From: JAVBNU01 sp031551265
GTDB taxonomy: Bacteria; Cyanobacteriota; Vampirovibrionia; Gastranaerophilales; Gastranaerophilaceae
Assembly (NCBI GenBank): GCA_031551265.1
Contig: JAVBNU010000041.1
Location: 13,160 to 77,159 of the forward strand
Reading direction: 5' to 3'
DNA length: 64,000 bases
The translations under genes and the position numbers were made by a program. Position 1 is the stretch's first letter, and the number at the start of each line of letters is the position of its first letter. Below are positions 19,159 to 29,226 of the stretch, piece after piece. The notes under the pieces were generated by a model. That model saw only the letters and a list, made by a program, of their open reading frames with translations. It was not told where the DNA came from and ran no database searches.

Positions 19159-19692
19159 GTGTTAGAGCACGGCTATATTCAAATTTATACCGGAGATGGA
19201 AAAGGTAAAACAACAGCATCGTTAGGACTAGCTTTAAGAGCGCTGGGTCATGGTTGGAAAGTGTTGGTAATCCAATTTACAAAAGGCGATCAAGGTACGT
19301 CATATGGCGAATTAGCCTCTGCTGCGCAGTTTTTAAACAACTTGGAAGTTGTGCAATTCGGCTTAGACCGCATTGTTTATTCTCACAATATTTCTTCTGA
19401 GGATAAATTTGAAGCAAGACGCGGCTGGGCATTTGCACAAGAAGCAATTAAAAGCGGTAAATACCAAATCGTTATTTTAGACGAATTGAATATTTGCGTT
19501 GACATGGAAATGATTAAAGTATCTGAAGTTAAGGAAGCTTTATTGAATAAGCCGGATGAGCTGGAAATCGTGTTGACAGGCCGTAACGCGCACAAAGAAT
19601 TGATTGCATTAGCGCATCTGGTAACCGAAATGAAACCGGTCAAACATTATTTCGATATCGGCGTAATGGCCAGACAAGGTATTGAATATTAG
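19159..19692 (+). CDS. cobO: cob(I)alamin adenosyltransferase, CobO/BtuR family
   Basis: 177 residues. P-loop TGDGKGKTTAS at residues 11-21, LVIQFTKG, the ILDELNI Walker-B type motif near residue 113 and the LTGRNAH motif are diagnostic. The enzyme transfers the adenosyl group of ATP to the cobalt of cob(I)alamin or a corrinoid precursor, giving coenzyme B12. The start is a GTG behind a CGGGGG site; an ATG two bases earlier is out of frame. It stands alone without other cobalamin genes, suggesting B12 or cobinamide salvage. Confidence 0.92.
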   Translation: MLEHGYIQIYTGDGKGKTTASLGLALRALGHGWKVLVIQFTKGDQGTSYGELASAAQFLNNLEVVQFGLDRIVYSHNISSEDKFEARRGWAFAQEAIKSGKYQIVILDELNICVDMEMIKVSEVKEALLNKPDELEIVLTGRNAHKELIALAHLVTEMKPVKHYFDIGVMARQGIEY

Positions 19693-19725
19693 AAAGAGGA
19701 TATTATTTGAGAGAAATGGGGAAAT

Positions 19726-19754
19726 GGGAGGTTAACAAAGCTTCCCTTTTTTTT
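19726..19754 (+). terminator. terminator after cobO
   Basis: GGGAGG / CTTCCC stem (one G-T pair) with a 9-base loop and a run of eight T. It overlaps the folP promoter region. Confidence 0.6.
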
Positions 19755-19762
19755 GCTATAAT
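19732..19762 (+). promoter_or_regulatory. folP promoter giving a leaderless transcript
   Basis: TTAACA at 19732-19737 and an extended -10, TGC-TATAAT at 19754-19762. The ATG of folP starts at 19769, six bases after the -10, where transcription should begin. No ribosome-binding site is present. Confidence 0.6.
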
Positions 19763-19768
19763 TACACA

Positions 19769-20956
19769 ATGGCAAACATTTTTATCAAAGCAATCTCCCA
19801 AACTAATATTGAATCAGAGCTTGAAAGCATAAACTTTGACAGCTCTTATCTTAAAGTTGCAAAAAATAAATATGAATACAAGCTTTATAAAATATTCAAT
19901 TTGCGCACACCAGAAGCCTCAATTTTGAAACAATTAGCACTCTCTGTTGGAACTGACTGCGCAGTTAACCGTGATGTTATTGTGAACAATACAGCGCTCT
20001 CAGATTGTATTCTTGGCGGCAGCATCGCACAGATTAACTTATTGATAAAGAAACTCAAACTACAGCCTTTCAAATTAAAACCTGTGGCTGCAATGCTTGA
20101 AGAACAATTAAACTCCAAGCTGACACCTTTAAAAATAAGAAACAAGGTGTTCGACTGGAGCAACGAAAAATATTTAATGGGAATACTAAATATAACACCC
20201 GATTCGTTCTCAGACGGCGGCAAATATTTTGCCCTTGAGAGCGCAATAAAGCGAGCAGGTGAAATGATTGCCGAGGGCGTTGATATAATAGATATTGGAG
20301 CAGAGTCGACAAGGCCATTTTCAGAATCAATTTCATTAGAAGAAGAGCAAAAAAGGCTTTTACCAATTTTAAAAGAGCTGCGAAAAACTTATCAAGATAT
20401 TTCGATTAGTATTGATACAAGAAATTCAGAAACTGCAATGAAATCTGTCGAATTAGGTGCAGATATAATCAATGATGTATCCGGCGGAACACACGATAAA
20501 AATATGTTTAAAAAAGTTGCGGAACTTAATGTTCCTTATATTTTAACGCATTCAATTTCAACTCCGGCTGACATGCCAATTAACCCTTCATACGAAAATG
20601 TAGTTGAGGAAGTTTATACAAGTTTGCTAAAAAACGTTGAATGCTTAATTGAGGCAGGCATGAAACGTGAAAATATTATAGCAGATATTGGAATTGGCTT
20701 TGGGAAAACAGCAGAGCATAATTTTGAGCTGCTGAAACGTATTGATGAATTTACGTCGCTGAATTTACCTCTTTTAGTCGGGCATTCTCGTAAAAGTTTC
20801 TTATCAAAAACGTTCAATCTGCAGGATGAGGAGCTTGATGATGGAACAGCAGCTGTTAGCGCTTACCTTCTCTCAAAACCAGTTAGTATAATTCGCGTAC
20901 ACAATCTCAAAAAAAATAAGCTGACTTTGGATATTGTTAAGAAAATAATAAAATAA
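19769..20956 (+). CDS. folP: dihydropteroate synthase with N-terminal extension
   Basis: 395 residues against about 280 for the short form. The catalytic TIM barrel starts near residue 132 (LMGILNITPDSFSDGG), with DIGAESTRPFS, the IND dipeptide region and LLVGHSRKSFLS as substrate-binding motifs. It joins p-aminobenzoate to hydroxymethyldihydropterin diphosphate in folate synthesis. The extra ~125 N-terminal residues (LKQLALSVGTDCAVNRD region) resemble the long form known from some Firmicutes and other anaerobes. The gene seems leaderless: a -10 box ends six bases before the ATG. No other folate gene is adjacent. Confidence 0.92.
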   Translation: MANIFIKAISQTNIESELESINFDSSYLKVAKNKYEYKLYKIFNLRTPEASILKQLALSVGTDCAVNRDVIVNNTALSDCILGGSIAQINLLIKKLKLQPFKLKPVAAMLEEQLNSKLTPLKIRNKVFDWSNEKYLMGILNITPDSFSDGGKYFALESAIKRAGEMIAEGVDIIDIGAESTRPFSESISLEEEQKRLLPILKELRKTYQDISISIDTRNSETAMKSVELGADIINDVSGGTHDKNMFKKVAELNVPYILTHSISTPADMPINPSYENVVEEVYTSLLKNVECLIEAGMKRENIIADIGIGFGKTAEHNFELLKRIDEFTSLNLPLLVGHSRKSFLSKTFNLQDEELDDGTAAVSAYLLSKPVSIIRVHNLKKNKLTLDIVKKIIK

Positions 20957-21144
20957 ATTAAGTAATTCGTCATTCCGCAGCGCCAATCTCAGCAATAGTT
21001 TTAATTATGTATGTGCGGAATCTTACCAGCGTAAAACTCCAAGATTGATAGATCGCGCACATAGGCCGACCAAAATGATATTCAATGTTGATCGCTGCGC
21101 GATGACATTATACCGATGACGAACAACACCATATTAATAAAGCT
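20957..21144. other. non-coding gap with degenerate palindromes
   Basis: CGTCATTCCGCA at 20969 is partly repeated in inverse by GTGCGGAAT at 21012, and GATCGCGC / GCGCGAT segments lie at 21042 and 21098. These look like decayed dispersed palindromes; no gene is seen. Confidence 0.35.
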
Positions 21145-21176
21145 AAAGAGCCCTTTACTTCAGTAAAGGGCTCTTT
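21145..21176. terminator. bidirectional terminator at the end of tpsA
   Basis: Perfect 15-bp inverted repeat, AAAGAGCCCTTTACT and its complement around a two-base loop, lying 25 bases past the tpsA stop. T-rich on the plus side, ending TTT-A on the minus side. Confidence 0.8.
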
Positions 21177-21200
21177 GTTTATTGTATTAAGATTATTTTA

Positions 21201-24200
21201 TTAGTATTGAAGATAATCTTCGTCGTTTGCTCCTGTGCCAACATATCTGTCAACAGCTTGGTTAACTTGAGCTTTTGTATCATCAACGTGGTTAACAAAT
21301 CGTTTCCAGACTCTTAGCTCTTCAGGTAAGTTCTTTTGACTTTGTTGGATATTAGTGTCATTGAAGAGATAGTTTACAGGATCCACGATATCGCCACCAG
21401 TTTCGTTCAAGCCAACACCGTAGAATACGATAGTTTCTGTTCTGTCAGGTACAAAGTTCGGATTTTTTTGGTCGTACATATATCTGGTTGCATCATCTTT
21501 TAATGCTTGAGTTTCGTTAGAATATGTCATCCATTTGCCATTGCTTGCTTGAAGAACGCCAGCCATTTGTTTACCTGTGTTGTTTGTAATCACGCCACCT
21601 GTAGCAGCAATATAGTGGTTAGCATCAGCTTTGAGAACTACGTTAGCATTGTTTGATTTGATTACCGTATTACCACCGTTTAGAGTGATGTTACGGTTAG
21701 CTAACACATTCACATTGCTGTTGGCTGTAACTTTAGAGTTGTCAACTACAATGTCGTTTGCCAGAGCTGTCATAGTGCCGCCTGCTGTTGCAGTAGAGCC
21801 TGCCATTGACAATGTACCTGTTAAGCCCACTGGAGTGCCCGAAGCATCAAACCCGGATATGTAACCATAATTTGCATCTTCATTTAATTTTACAGTTGAC
21901 CCGGTAGCAAAGCCCATATTTTTGCTTGCAGACAATGTTGCATTGGTATATGTTTGGTTGCCTGTTGAGTTTACTTTCAAGTCACCGTTCAAAGCTTTTA
22001 TAGTTGAACCGTTTACATTGATAGTATTAGCTGCGATGTTACCAGCACCATTGAATGTTACGTTTTTAGTTGTGTCTATTTTGTTACCGGCGAACATATA
22101 GCCTTCTTTAGTGTTGTATGTAACATTATCGTTTAATATGATATTATTACCTGCTGCTAAAGTAGCTTTGTTAGCTGAAGTTAATAATGCATTACCAGAA
22201 ACGATTACATCGTGGTCACTGTGCATTGTCAACTCAGAATCACCGATAACTTTGTCTAACATACTGTTAACATTGATATCTTGAATTGTTGAGATAGTAG
22301 TCTTGTCACCGTGGATTGTAGAACCGTTGGCAAAACTGATAGTATTTGAACGAGTGCTCATCATGTTTTTCGCATCAGGGTTTGTGCCATCTAATGCGAT
22401 GTTACCTGCTTCAGCTTTCAAGAAGATATTTTCAGCTTTGATAGTCGAATCTTTGTGAGTTTGACCATCAGCACCTGTAGCAGTCATTCTTAACGTGCCG
22501 CCAGTACCATCCCAAGCACCGTTTGTTGTTGTGATTTTTGGTGCAATTACATCCGTCATTTCTGATTGAACTGTTATTGTACCTTCATTTGTAACCTCAG
22601 TAGCAGCTTGAAGAGTAATGCTTTTGCCAGCTTTTAACAATACATCATCATCACCAGCAGAAGCGAATATTTTACCTTGTCTGCTTGTTAATTTAAGATT
22701 TTCATCAGCTGTTACATTACCAACATAGTTTTTGAGGTTAATGTCTTTATTTGTTTTAATAGTTGTGTTTTTACCGTGAAGTTTAGTTGCTGTGTCAAAT
22801 GCAAGCGCATCTGAGTCAGTATCTAATATATTTGTAGCTGTTATTTTAGTATTAGTTAAGTTAATATCAGCCGGAGTTGTTACATATATATCGTAACCTG
22901 TTATTTCAGCGCCGTTAGCAACGATATCTTTTTTCTCAGAGATTAAAGATAGTTTGCTTGTTGCGTGAGTGGCTTTGATACCGCCGTTGATTTTCATAGC
23001 TGTGTTATCTTCAGCGTATAACTCGGCATTCGCCGCATTTACAACCATATCACCATTGTGTACGAATTCAGTTGATTTACCGGGTGCGTTTGCAAATGTA
23101 AGTCTTGTTACATTGTCAGTTGAATTATTAACAGTTGTGATTGAACGACCGTTAGACTCAAGACCTTTTACATCTTTAGAAACGTATGGTGTAGTGAACG
23201 CAGCACGTGATGTCGCATCAGTTGTGAATATTTTACCTGAGTTGTCTATGTTACCTGCTACGAATTTTGCATTTGTAGCATCTTTTATTGTTAATCTGTT
23301 ATTTTGAATTACGTGACGACCTGCAGAAACAAGTGCGTTTGGAGTAGTTATTGTAGTAGCGCCATTGTTAATTACGTCTAAATTAGTAGAGCCAATGTTT
23401 ACGTTTTGAGTTCCATTTAATTTAGTAATAGCATTACCGTTAGCATCCTGGCCATTTTTGACATCTTGTGATACAAACTTGAAGCCGTCAACTTTAACGC
23501 CGTCAAGGTTGCTTCCACTTACGCCGTCAGCAAGTAACTGAGCTCTTGAATCTTTATCAGTAAAGATTGTATAGCCAGCATTTGCTTTTAAGCCAATGTC
23601 TTTTGAAGTGATACCGGCATGAGTACCTATATCTAGAATATTAGACTGGATAAGGTGACGACCGGCTTCCAGTTCAACTGTAGGAGCAGCAATAGTAGTA
23701 ATACCATTATTGATAATATCTTTTGAGTCAGCAAGCATTTTCACGCTTGATTTACCGTAAAGATCAGTAATAGCATTGCCGTTAGCATCTTGGCCATTTT
23801 TGACATCTTGCGATACAAATTTGAAACCATCAACGCCAACGCCATCAAGGCTGCTGCCATCAATACCAGCTGCGAGTAATTTTGCTCTGGAATCTTTGTC
23901 AGTTGTGATAAGGTAACCGTCTCTGGCACGTAATTCAATATTATTAGCATTGATTTGAGGAACTGATTTGCCATTAATTTTGAAATCTGAGCCAAGACCT
24001 AATTGATCGCTAGGACCGATTTTCAATATGTTATCTTGAATTAAATGACGTTTAGCATCTACAGTTACTGTAGGAGCAGCAATTTTAGTTACGCCATTAT
24101 TAATAATATCTAATGCTTCAGTTTTTAATGTAACGCTGTCTTGACCAAATAGATTTGTCAAAGCATTGCCGTTAGGATCATTATTAGCAACATCATCTGA

Positions 24201-26153
24201 AACATATCTGATAGCTTCATCATCTGTAAAGAATCCACCACCCGGTTTTATACCGCTATCATGAAGCTTTTGACGAGAATCAGGATCGGTTGTAATAATA
24301 TATCCGTCAACTGCAGTAATTTCTAGGTCATTTCCTGCTAAAGCATCTAATTTATTGTTTTGAATAAAGTGACGTTTTGCTTTTAGTTTGATATCATTGG
24401 TTTTATTAGGATCTTTAGAAGGATTAGTAGACATTTGGGTAACACCATTGTTAATAATGTCTAAACCAGCATCCCAGTTGATATCACCATCAACAGGAGC
24501 GATATTAGTGATTGCATTACCGTGTTCGTCACGGATATTAGGAATACCCATGTCTCTTACTTGAACGCCATCAGCAGCTAATTCCTCACGTGATGTAGGA
24601 TCAGTTGTGATAATAGATTTACCTGCGTCGAAGTTTACATCGCCTTGTGGTTCTAAATCCATTTTACCGTTGTTAACGATATAACGTTCAGCGTCTAAAT
24701 CAACCGTATTAGGGTTATTAGAGTCGCCGTTAGGATTTACATCAATAAGACCATTATTGATAATGTCGCGACCGGCATCCCAGTCTAAGCTGCCATCAGT
24801 TTTGATAGTTGTATCATTAATAATGTCTTTACCGGCGGTAAAGTCAATATCACCATCAGTATCAAGAGGATCAGTAACAGTAATTGTACCGGGAGTAACC
24901 ACTGTAATGGGTCCTTCAGGTGTGACACCAGGGCCAATTTCAATATCACCATCAACTTTTATATCAAGACCTTTAGTTTTGATAACACCACAATTACCCT
25001 CAATAGGAGTTGCAGAATCATAATCGTCAGGTCTTTGACGCATTTTTAGTGAACCACTTGGAGCGGCCGCAATTGCATTACCTTCTAAATCACTATAAGA
25101 AGAAGTCCAGCCATGGTTAGCCCAAGGGTTTTTAGTTAAATTAAGTTTTACATCACCGGCAGCTTTTGATAACTCATAAGCAGTCCCGGTGCTTGTTCTT
25201 TTCAATTCGCCGGCAGTAGATATAATAGCATTATTATATAAATCACCAGCTGTTATTTTAATATTAGAACCATCGTTAGTAGCGATTTGGCTGTATACTT
25301 TATAATTAGCAGGAAGCCCTGATGTAGGTACACCTTCACCTGTCAAGCTGTCAGCCCAGTTGTTGTTAATTTTAGAAGCAACAAGCTCAATGCCTGTAGT
25401 ACCTGTAGTGCCGCCTGAAGCTTTAATTAAACCCTGGTTTTGGATAAGACCAGCACCAACTGTAGTCATAGTAACAGTGCCTTTAGCCAATTCTTTAGCA
25501 ATATCATAAGCACCATCAGAATCATATCTGAAGCCGAGGCCATCACCCATATCAAGCGTTACTTTGTCGCCAGCAGCCATTTTTATGGCTTTACCATTAA
25601 CTTGCGCTTCAGGGTTTACCGTAATCAATTTAGAATTCAAAATTACTGCATCAGCATCAATATCGCCCATAATATTGATAGATTTACCATCAATATTAGC
25701 TTGAGAATTGTCAAATTTATAGTAATTATTTTTATATGCATCTATATCCAGTGGTTGAGTTGTCAGCATTAGAGAAGCCGCGTTAATAGTAGCGCCTTTG
25801 CTAATCATAAAACCATTTTTGTCAAATGCTGCAAAATTTACGTTCGGAGCTTCTATACCATGTTTCCAAACCGTACCTGTACTGCCACCCTTATCGATAA
25901 GTGCATAGAGGTTAGCTTTACCCGCACCGCCATAGTTAATGTAACCCTTAGACGTAAGTGTATCCATATTACTCATTTTAATAATATTTGTTTTTGAATT
26001 TGAGTTAATATTAACACTGTTAGAAGTAACATTACCGGCAGTGCCGCTGCTGTACATCCACTGATCAAGCGTCCAATTCGTCGCGGAGACCATAGTTGTA
26101 GAGTATGACAATAATAAAGCTAAACTGATTAGAGATTTAAATATTTTTTTCAT
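21201..26153 (-). CDS. large two-partner-secretion exoprotein (TpsA-like adhesin)
   Basis: 1650 residues. A signal peptide covers residues 1-24 (cleavage after TMVSA). The region after it is rich in short beta-type repeats with NITL/INNG/KITA patterns, as in the right-handed beta-helix of FHA-like proteins; residues about 30-250 would be the TPS secretion domain. The centre carries five tandem modules of about 112 residues, each with a TD..SR..L motif and an INNG...A.RH.IQ.N motif. The C-terminus (last 90 residues) is charged and not repetitive. A GGGGAAAGG site precedes the ATG. It is translated from the same strand and directly after tpsB. The adhesin role is inferred from architecture; the receptor is unknown. 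Confidence 0.85.
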   Translation of the reverse strand: MKKIFKSLISLALLLSYSTTMVSATNWTLDQWMYSSGTAGNVTSNSVNINSNSKTNIIKMSNMDTLTSKGYINYGGAGKANLYALIDKGGSTGTVWKHGIEAPNVNFAAFDKNGFMISKGATINAASLMLTTQPLDIDAYKNNYYKFDNSQANIDGKSINIMGDIDADAVILNSKLITVNPEAQVNGKAIKMAAGDKVTLDMGDGLGFRYDSDGAYDIAKELAKGTVTMTTVGAGLIQNQGLIKASGGTTGTTGIELVASKINNNWADSLTGEGVPTSGLPANYKVYSQIATNDGSNIKITAGDLYNNAIISTAGELKRTSTGTAYELSKAAGDVKLNLTKNPWANHGWTSSYSDLEGNAIAAAPSGSLKMRQRPDDYDSATPIEGNCGVIKTKGLDIKVDGDIEIGPGVTPEGPITVVTPGTITVTDPLDTDGDIDFTAGKDIINDTTIKTDGSLDWDAGRDIINNGLIDVNPNGDSNNPNTVDLDAERYIVNNGKMDLEPQGDVNFDAGKSIITTDPTSREELAADGVQVRDMGIPNIRDEHGNAITNIAPVDGDINWDAGLDIINNGVTQMSTNPSKDPNKTNDIKLKAKRHFIQNNKLDALAGNDLEITAVDGYIITTDPDSRQKLHDSGIKPGGGFFTDDEAIRYVSDDVANNDPNGNALTNLFGQDSVTLKTEALDIINNGVTKIAAPTVTVDAKRHLIQDNILKIGPSDQLGLGSDFKINGKSVPQINANNIELRARDGYLITTDKDSRAKLLAAGIDGSSLDGVGVDGFKFVSQDVKNGQDANGNAITDLYGKSSVKMLADSKDIINNGITTIAAPTVELEAGRHLIQSNILDIGTHAGITSKDIGLKANAGYTIFTDKDSRAQLLADGVSGSNLDGVKVDGFKFVSQDVKNGQDANGNAITKLNGTQNVNIGSTNLDVINNGATTITTPNALVSAGRHVIQNNRLTIKDATNAKFVAGNIDNSGKIFTTDATSRAAFTTPYVSKDVKGLESNGRSITTVNNSTDNVTRLTFANAPGKSTEFVHNGDMVVNAANAELYAEDNTAMKINGGIKATHATSKLSLISEKKDIVANGAEITGYDIYVTTPADINLTNTKITATNILDTDSDALAFDTATKLHGKNTTIKTNKDINLKNYVGNVTADENLKLTSRQGKIFASAGDDDVLLKAGKSITLQAATEVTNEGTITVQSEMTDVIAPKITTTNGAWDGTGGTLRMTATGADGQTHKDSTIKAENIFLKAEAGNIALDGTNPDAKNMMSTRSNTISFANGSTIHGDKTTISTIQDINVNSMLDKVIGDSELTMHSDHDVIVSGNALLTSANKATLAAGNNIILNDNVTYNTKEGYMFAGNKIDTTKNVTFNGAGNIAANTINVNGSTIKALNGDLKVNSTGNQTYTNATLSASKNMGFATGSTVKLNEDANYGYISGFDASGTPVGLTGTLSMAGSTATAGGTMTALANDIVVDNSKVTANSNVNVLANRNITLNGGNTVIKSNNANVVLKADANHYIAATGGVITNNTGKQMAGVLQASNGKWMTYSNETQALKDDATRYMYDQKNPNFVPDRTETIVFYGVGLNETGGDIVDPVNYLFNDTNIQQSQKNLPEELRVWKRFVNHVDDTKAQVNQAVDRYVGTGANDEDYLQY
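23160..24640 (-). repeat. five tandem ~112-residue modules inside tpsA
   Basis: Each unit has TTD-x-x-SR-x-x-L, then (in the best pair) KFVSQDVKNGQDANGNAI, then IINNG-x-T-x-I-x-x-P and GRH-x-IQ-x-N. Units 3 and 4 are nearly identical over about 75 bases (23441-23515 against 23773-23850), so the period is about 335 bases. The others are more diverged. Confidence 0.85.
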
Positions 26154-26274
26154 AGTTTGCCTTTCCCCAGTTAAGTTGTACTACACATGCCACGCATGCC
26201 GCGCATGCGTATATTATTATAAACGGTCAAATTTTCGTAAAACTTTAGCATTTCCATAAAATCTTTACCAAACT

Positions 26275-28044
26275 TTACAATATATTTGACGTTAGGAAAA
26301 AGTGCGTTCTGAAACGGTGCGAACCGTCAGGTCTTTCTCCGATTGGGAATCCGAAGTCAACTGAAGCTGTCAGATATTTAGTTAAGTAAACACGAAGACC
26401 TGTGCCCATACTTTGCATAAACTCAGTACCTAAGTCATAGTCTTTTGTTCTTGCATAACCGCAATCATAGAAGCCAACAAGTTGTATTCTTTCTCTGAGT
26501 GGGAATTCACCAACTTTATTAGGCAAAAACGGAATAGGTGTATTAACTTGCACACCGGCTGTCCAACCTGATTTACCAAGTAATGTACCTTCATCATAAC
26601 CCCTAACTGTATTGAAGCCGCCAACCTGGAATTGCTCAATCGCAGGAACATTGTTATCAGGAGAAACTTGTCCATTGAATCTCACCATAACAACACCTTT
26701 TTTAGGCAGCCAGAATTGTCTCATAACGCCACCGTTAAGAGTTAAGAAATGCGAATCGTCTTTACCTCCAAGGATTGGCATACCGATGTTAGCACCGGTA
26801 GTTACGTAAGTACGACCCAATTTATCTTTTTGCACCATATGCACGCCAGTTTCTAAAGTACGGATAGAGTAGTCACCTACTTGGTACTTTTCACCGGTCG
26901 GGCTTATTGTGAAATCACCTTCTTTGAAATTAAAGCTTGAGTTCAAATCTAAGTTAACATTACGAGAATGATAAAGAGGATTTTTAACACCAAAGCTATA
27001 TATATGAGCTTTACCAACATATTTTAACGGCTTGAAGTCGCCACCCGGCTTAACGTGAGAATAGCCGTAAGAAGCGTATACGCTGTCACCGCGGTTACCA
27101 ACGGGCAATGAATATTGTGGCCCGATGCTGAATGAACGTCTAGCAACAGACGCACCTATCGATAACACGTCTCCATGACCTGTTAAGTTATTATCAGATA
27201 AGAACAAGCTGCCACGGTGTTCACCGATTAAATCACGACCTGCATTATCAAAGCCTGCGGATAACGTGAATGGCTGGTGTTCTTTAACAGCAAGTTTCAA
27301 GTCCGTTGTACCTTGTTCACGTCCTTTTTCAAGTACGATAGTACCTGATATAAAACCTTTTTCATTTAACTCGATTAAACCTTGTCTAATGTCGTTGACA
27401 TTCAAGATTTCGCCGTGTTCCATATAATAAGGTTTTAAGAGTTGGTATTTTATAAAATTAGTTGAAGAAAATTTATTTCCGGATATGGCAACATCACCGA
27501 CTTTACCCTCGATAATTTGGATAGTTACTGTTTTATCTTTGATTGTTTGAGGAGGTAAAAACGCGAATGAAGTTATGAAGCCTTGGTCTTGGTACAATTT
27601 TGTGACTTGGTCAGCAAATTTACCAACACGGGTAAGTGTTACATCGCGCCCGATAAGTTCTTTAGAAGCAAATTCTTGAAGCTTGGAGGTACTAATAACT
27701 GTATTACCCTCAAATTGAATATGCTCAATATACATGAGGATATCATCGCTCATAACACCACCGACATGAGGAGTTTTGACGCTTTTACTTGCCTGTACAT
27801 CGACGTTTGAGTCTTTCAATGGCTCAGGCAGCTGCTCATAGCCTTGGTATCTATTTTGATAAACAGTTCCGGGATCAACACTGCGTACTTGTTGCATGCG
27901 AGAATCTGCTGTGGCCACTGCGCGCGGGGCGTAGTTAGATGGCATTAATTCAGCAGCTTTAGCTGACAACGTTCCTACAGTGGCAGCAATGCATACTGCC
28001 ATAACAATTCTTTTAATCATTTTGATGTCCATATTCCATTTCAT
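26275..28044 (-). CDS. TpsB outer-membrane transporter (ShlB/FhaC/HecB family)
   Basis: 589 residues. Signal peptide within the first 30 residues (ATG at 28044; an internal ATG at 28020 with GGAC before it would give a tighter signal). A polypeptide-transport-associated domain follows (IEHIQFEGNTVISTSKL, GRDVTLTRVGKFADQ, VTIQIIEGKVGDVAISGN), and then the 16-strand Omp85-type barrel, with VRGYDEGTLLGKSG as the conserved VRGY motif of the L6 loop. It should sit in the outer membrane and export the TpsA encoded 121 bases downstream. The pair is complete, with order tpsB-tpsA on one transcript. Confidence 0.93.
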   Translation of the reverse strand: MKWNMDIKMIKRIVMAVCIAATVGTLSAKAAELMPSNYAPRAVATADSRMQQVRSVDPGTVYQNRYQGYEQLPEPLKDSNVDVQASKSVKTPHVGGVMSDDILMYIEHIQFEGNTVISTSKLQEFASKELIGRDVTLTRVGKFADQVTKLYQDQGFITSFAFLPPQTIKDKTVTIQIIEGKVGDVAISGNKFSSTNFIKYQLLKPYYMEHGEILNVNDIRQGLIELNEKGFISGTIVLEKGREQGTTDLKLAVKEHQPFTLSAGFDNAGRDLIGEHRGSLFLSDNNLTGHGDVLSIGASVARRSFSIGPQYSLPVGNRGDSVYASYGYSHVKPGGDFKPLKYVGKAHIYSFGVKNPLYHSRNVNLDLNSSFNFKEGDFTISPTGEKYQVGDYSIRTLETGVHMVQKDKLGRTYVTTGANIGMPILGGKDDSHFLTLNGGVMRQFWLPKKGVVMVRFNGQVSPDNNVPAIEQFQVGGFNTVRGYDEGTLLGKSGWTAGVQVNTPIPFLPNKVGEFPLRERIQLVGFYDCGYARTKDYDLGTEFMQSMGTGLRVYLTKYLTASVDFGFPIGERPDGSHRFRTHFFLTSNIL

Positions 28045-28294
28045 TTCTATTTTACGTAATAACTCGATTATGATATTTTTATTATATTATAAACATATTA
28101 ATTTTTATACTCTATATAACACTATTTATGAGCAAAAATTGCTACATCAAATGTATGATTTTTTTAAAATTCAGTGATAATCTGGATTCATGGCAACTTA
28201 TTACGCCTTAATATTTTGTATAATTGTAAAGAATTGTAAAATTTCTATATAAATATTAATACTCATCCCATATATCATGGATATCAAAATTTTA

Positions 28295-28303
28295 TGTTAT
28301 TAT
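28295..28303 (+). promoter_or_regulatory. extended -10 promoter, leaderless start of the permease
   Basis: TGT-TATTAT (TGn extended -10) with the hexamer at 28298-28303; the ATG follows six bases later at 28310. No ribosome-binding site and no clear -35. Confidence 0.45.
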
Positions 28304-28309
28304 TAAGAA

Positions 28310-29152
28310 ATGAAACAAAATGGACTCAAAAATATATTTACAACAAAGCTGCTAAGCTATGCATTACTTATAGTCGGAGCTATTTCCATGCTCATTCCGT
28401 TTCTTTGGATGGTGAGCATTTCATTCATGTCAAATGTCCAATTTTTTTCATACCCTCCAAAATTCATTCCTACACCATTTGTAGGATACAATTATTTTGA
28501 CGTATTTAATTCAATTCCTGTTGCGAGGTATTTTTTAAATAGCCTATTTATTGCAACGGTAACGGTTGCAGGGCAGGTGATTACGGCTGCTTTAGCCGGA
28601 TATGCATTTGCCAGGCTTGATTTTAAGTATAAAAATATAATTTTTTTCATAATTCTAATCACAATGATGATACCGCCTCAGGTAAATATAATTCCTCTAT
28701 TTTTTATGATGCGGGAATTAGGCTGGCTAAACACTTATCAAGCACTTATCGTGCCTGGTATTTTCGGAGGATTTGGTGTTTTCATGATGAGGCAGTGGTT
28801 TTTGGCTTTACCAAAAGAGGTTGAAGAAGCGGCAAAAATTGATGGTTGCAATATTATACAGATTTTTTTCAAAGTCGCTTTACCGTTAGCAGTACCTGCT
28901 GTTGTGACTTTAGGCATTTTCACGTTTATTGTTACATGGAATAGTTTTATGTGGCCAATAATCGTTATCAACTCCGAAATTATGAGAACTTTACCAGTCG
29001 GGCTAGCCGAGTTTAAGGGAAGTTTTGTTGAGACAACAAACTGGGCACAACTTATGGCATGTTCAGTCATTGCTTGTATTCCTGTGATTGGCGTTTTCTT
29101 GTTGGGCAAAAAATATTTCATAAATAACTTACTTATGGGAAGCTCTAAATAA
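28310..29152 (+). CDS. ABC transporter permease, CUT1 sugar type (MalG-like)
   Basis: 280 residues with six predicted membrane spans and the EAA loop EEAAKIDGCNIIQIFFKVALP, which contacts the ATPase (residues about 172-192). The family imports oligosaccharides or glycerol phosphate with a second permease, a binding protein and an ATPase. None of these is adjacent, so this is an orphan half of a heterodimer. The start has no ribosome-binding site but lies six bases after an extended -10. It is followed 75 bases later by the kinase gene on the same strand. Substrate cannot be predicted. Confidence 0.88.
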   Translation: MKQNGLKNIFTTKLLSYALLIVGAISMLIPFLWMVSISFMSNVQFFSYPPKFIPTPFVGYNYFDVFNSIPVARYFLNSLFIATVTVAGQVITAALAGYAFARLDFKYKNIIFFIILITMMIPPQVNIIPLFFMMRELGWLNTYQALIVPGIFGGFGVFMMRQWFLALPKEVEEAAKIDGCNIIQIFFKVALPLAVPAVVTLGIFTFIVTWNSFMWPIIVINSEIMRTLPVGLAEFKGSFVETTNWAQLMACSVIACIPVIGVFLLGKKYFINNLLMGSSK

Positions 29153-29226
29153 ATCAATTGCCCACCTGGGTGATGTGCATCACTTTTTTACATTTTAATA
29201 TAGTAAGTCCAAAGGATAGGAGGATT

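Noticed and set aside
19073..19166. 32-residue leader peptide overlapping the cobO start
   Set aside because: A TTG frame exists after GGGGAG, but spacing is irregular and the coding signal is weak.
23160..24640. CRISPR-like array
   Set aside because: Repeats are ~335 bases, in frame and coding; there are no short regular repeats with unique spacers anywhere in the window.
21631..25772. Plus-strand frames inside the exoprotein gene
   Set aside because: They are shadows of a repetitive gene with no start sites and no recognisable products.
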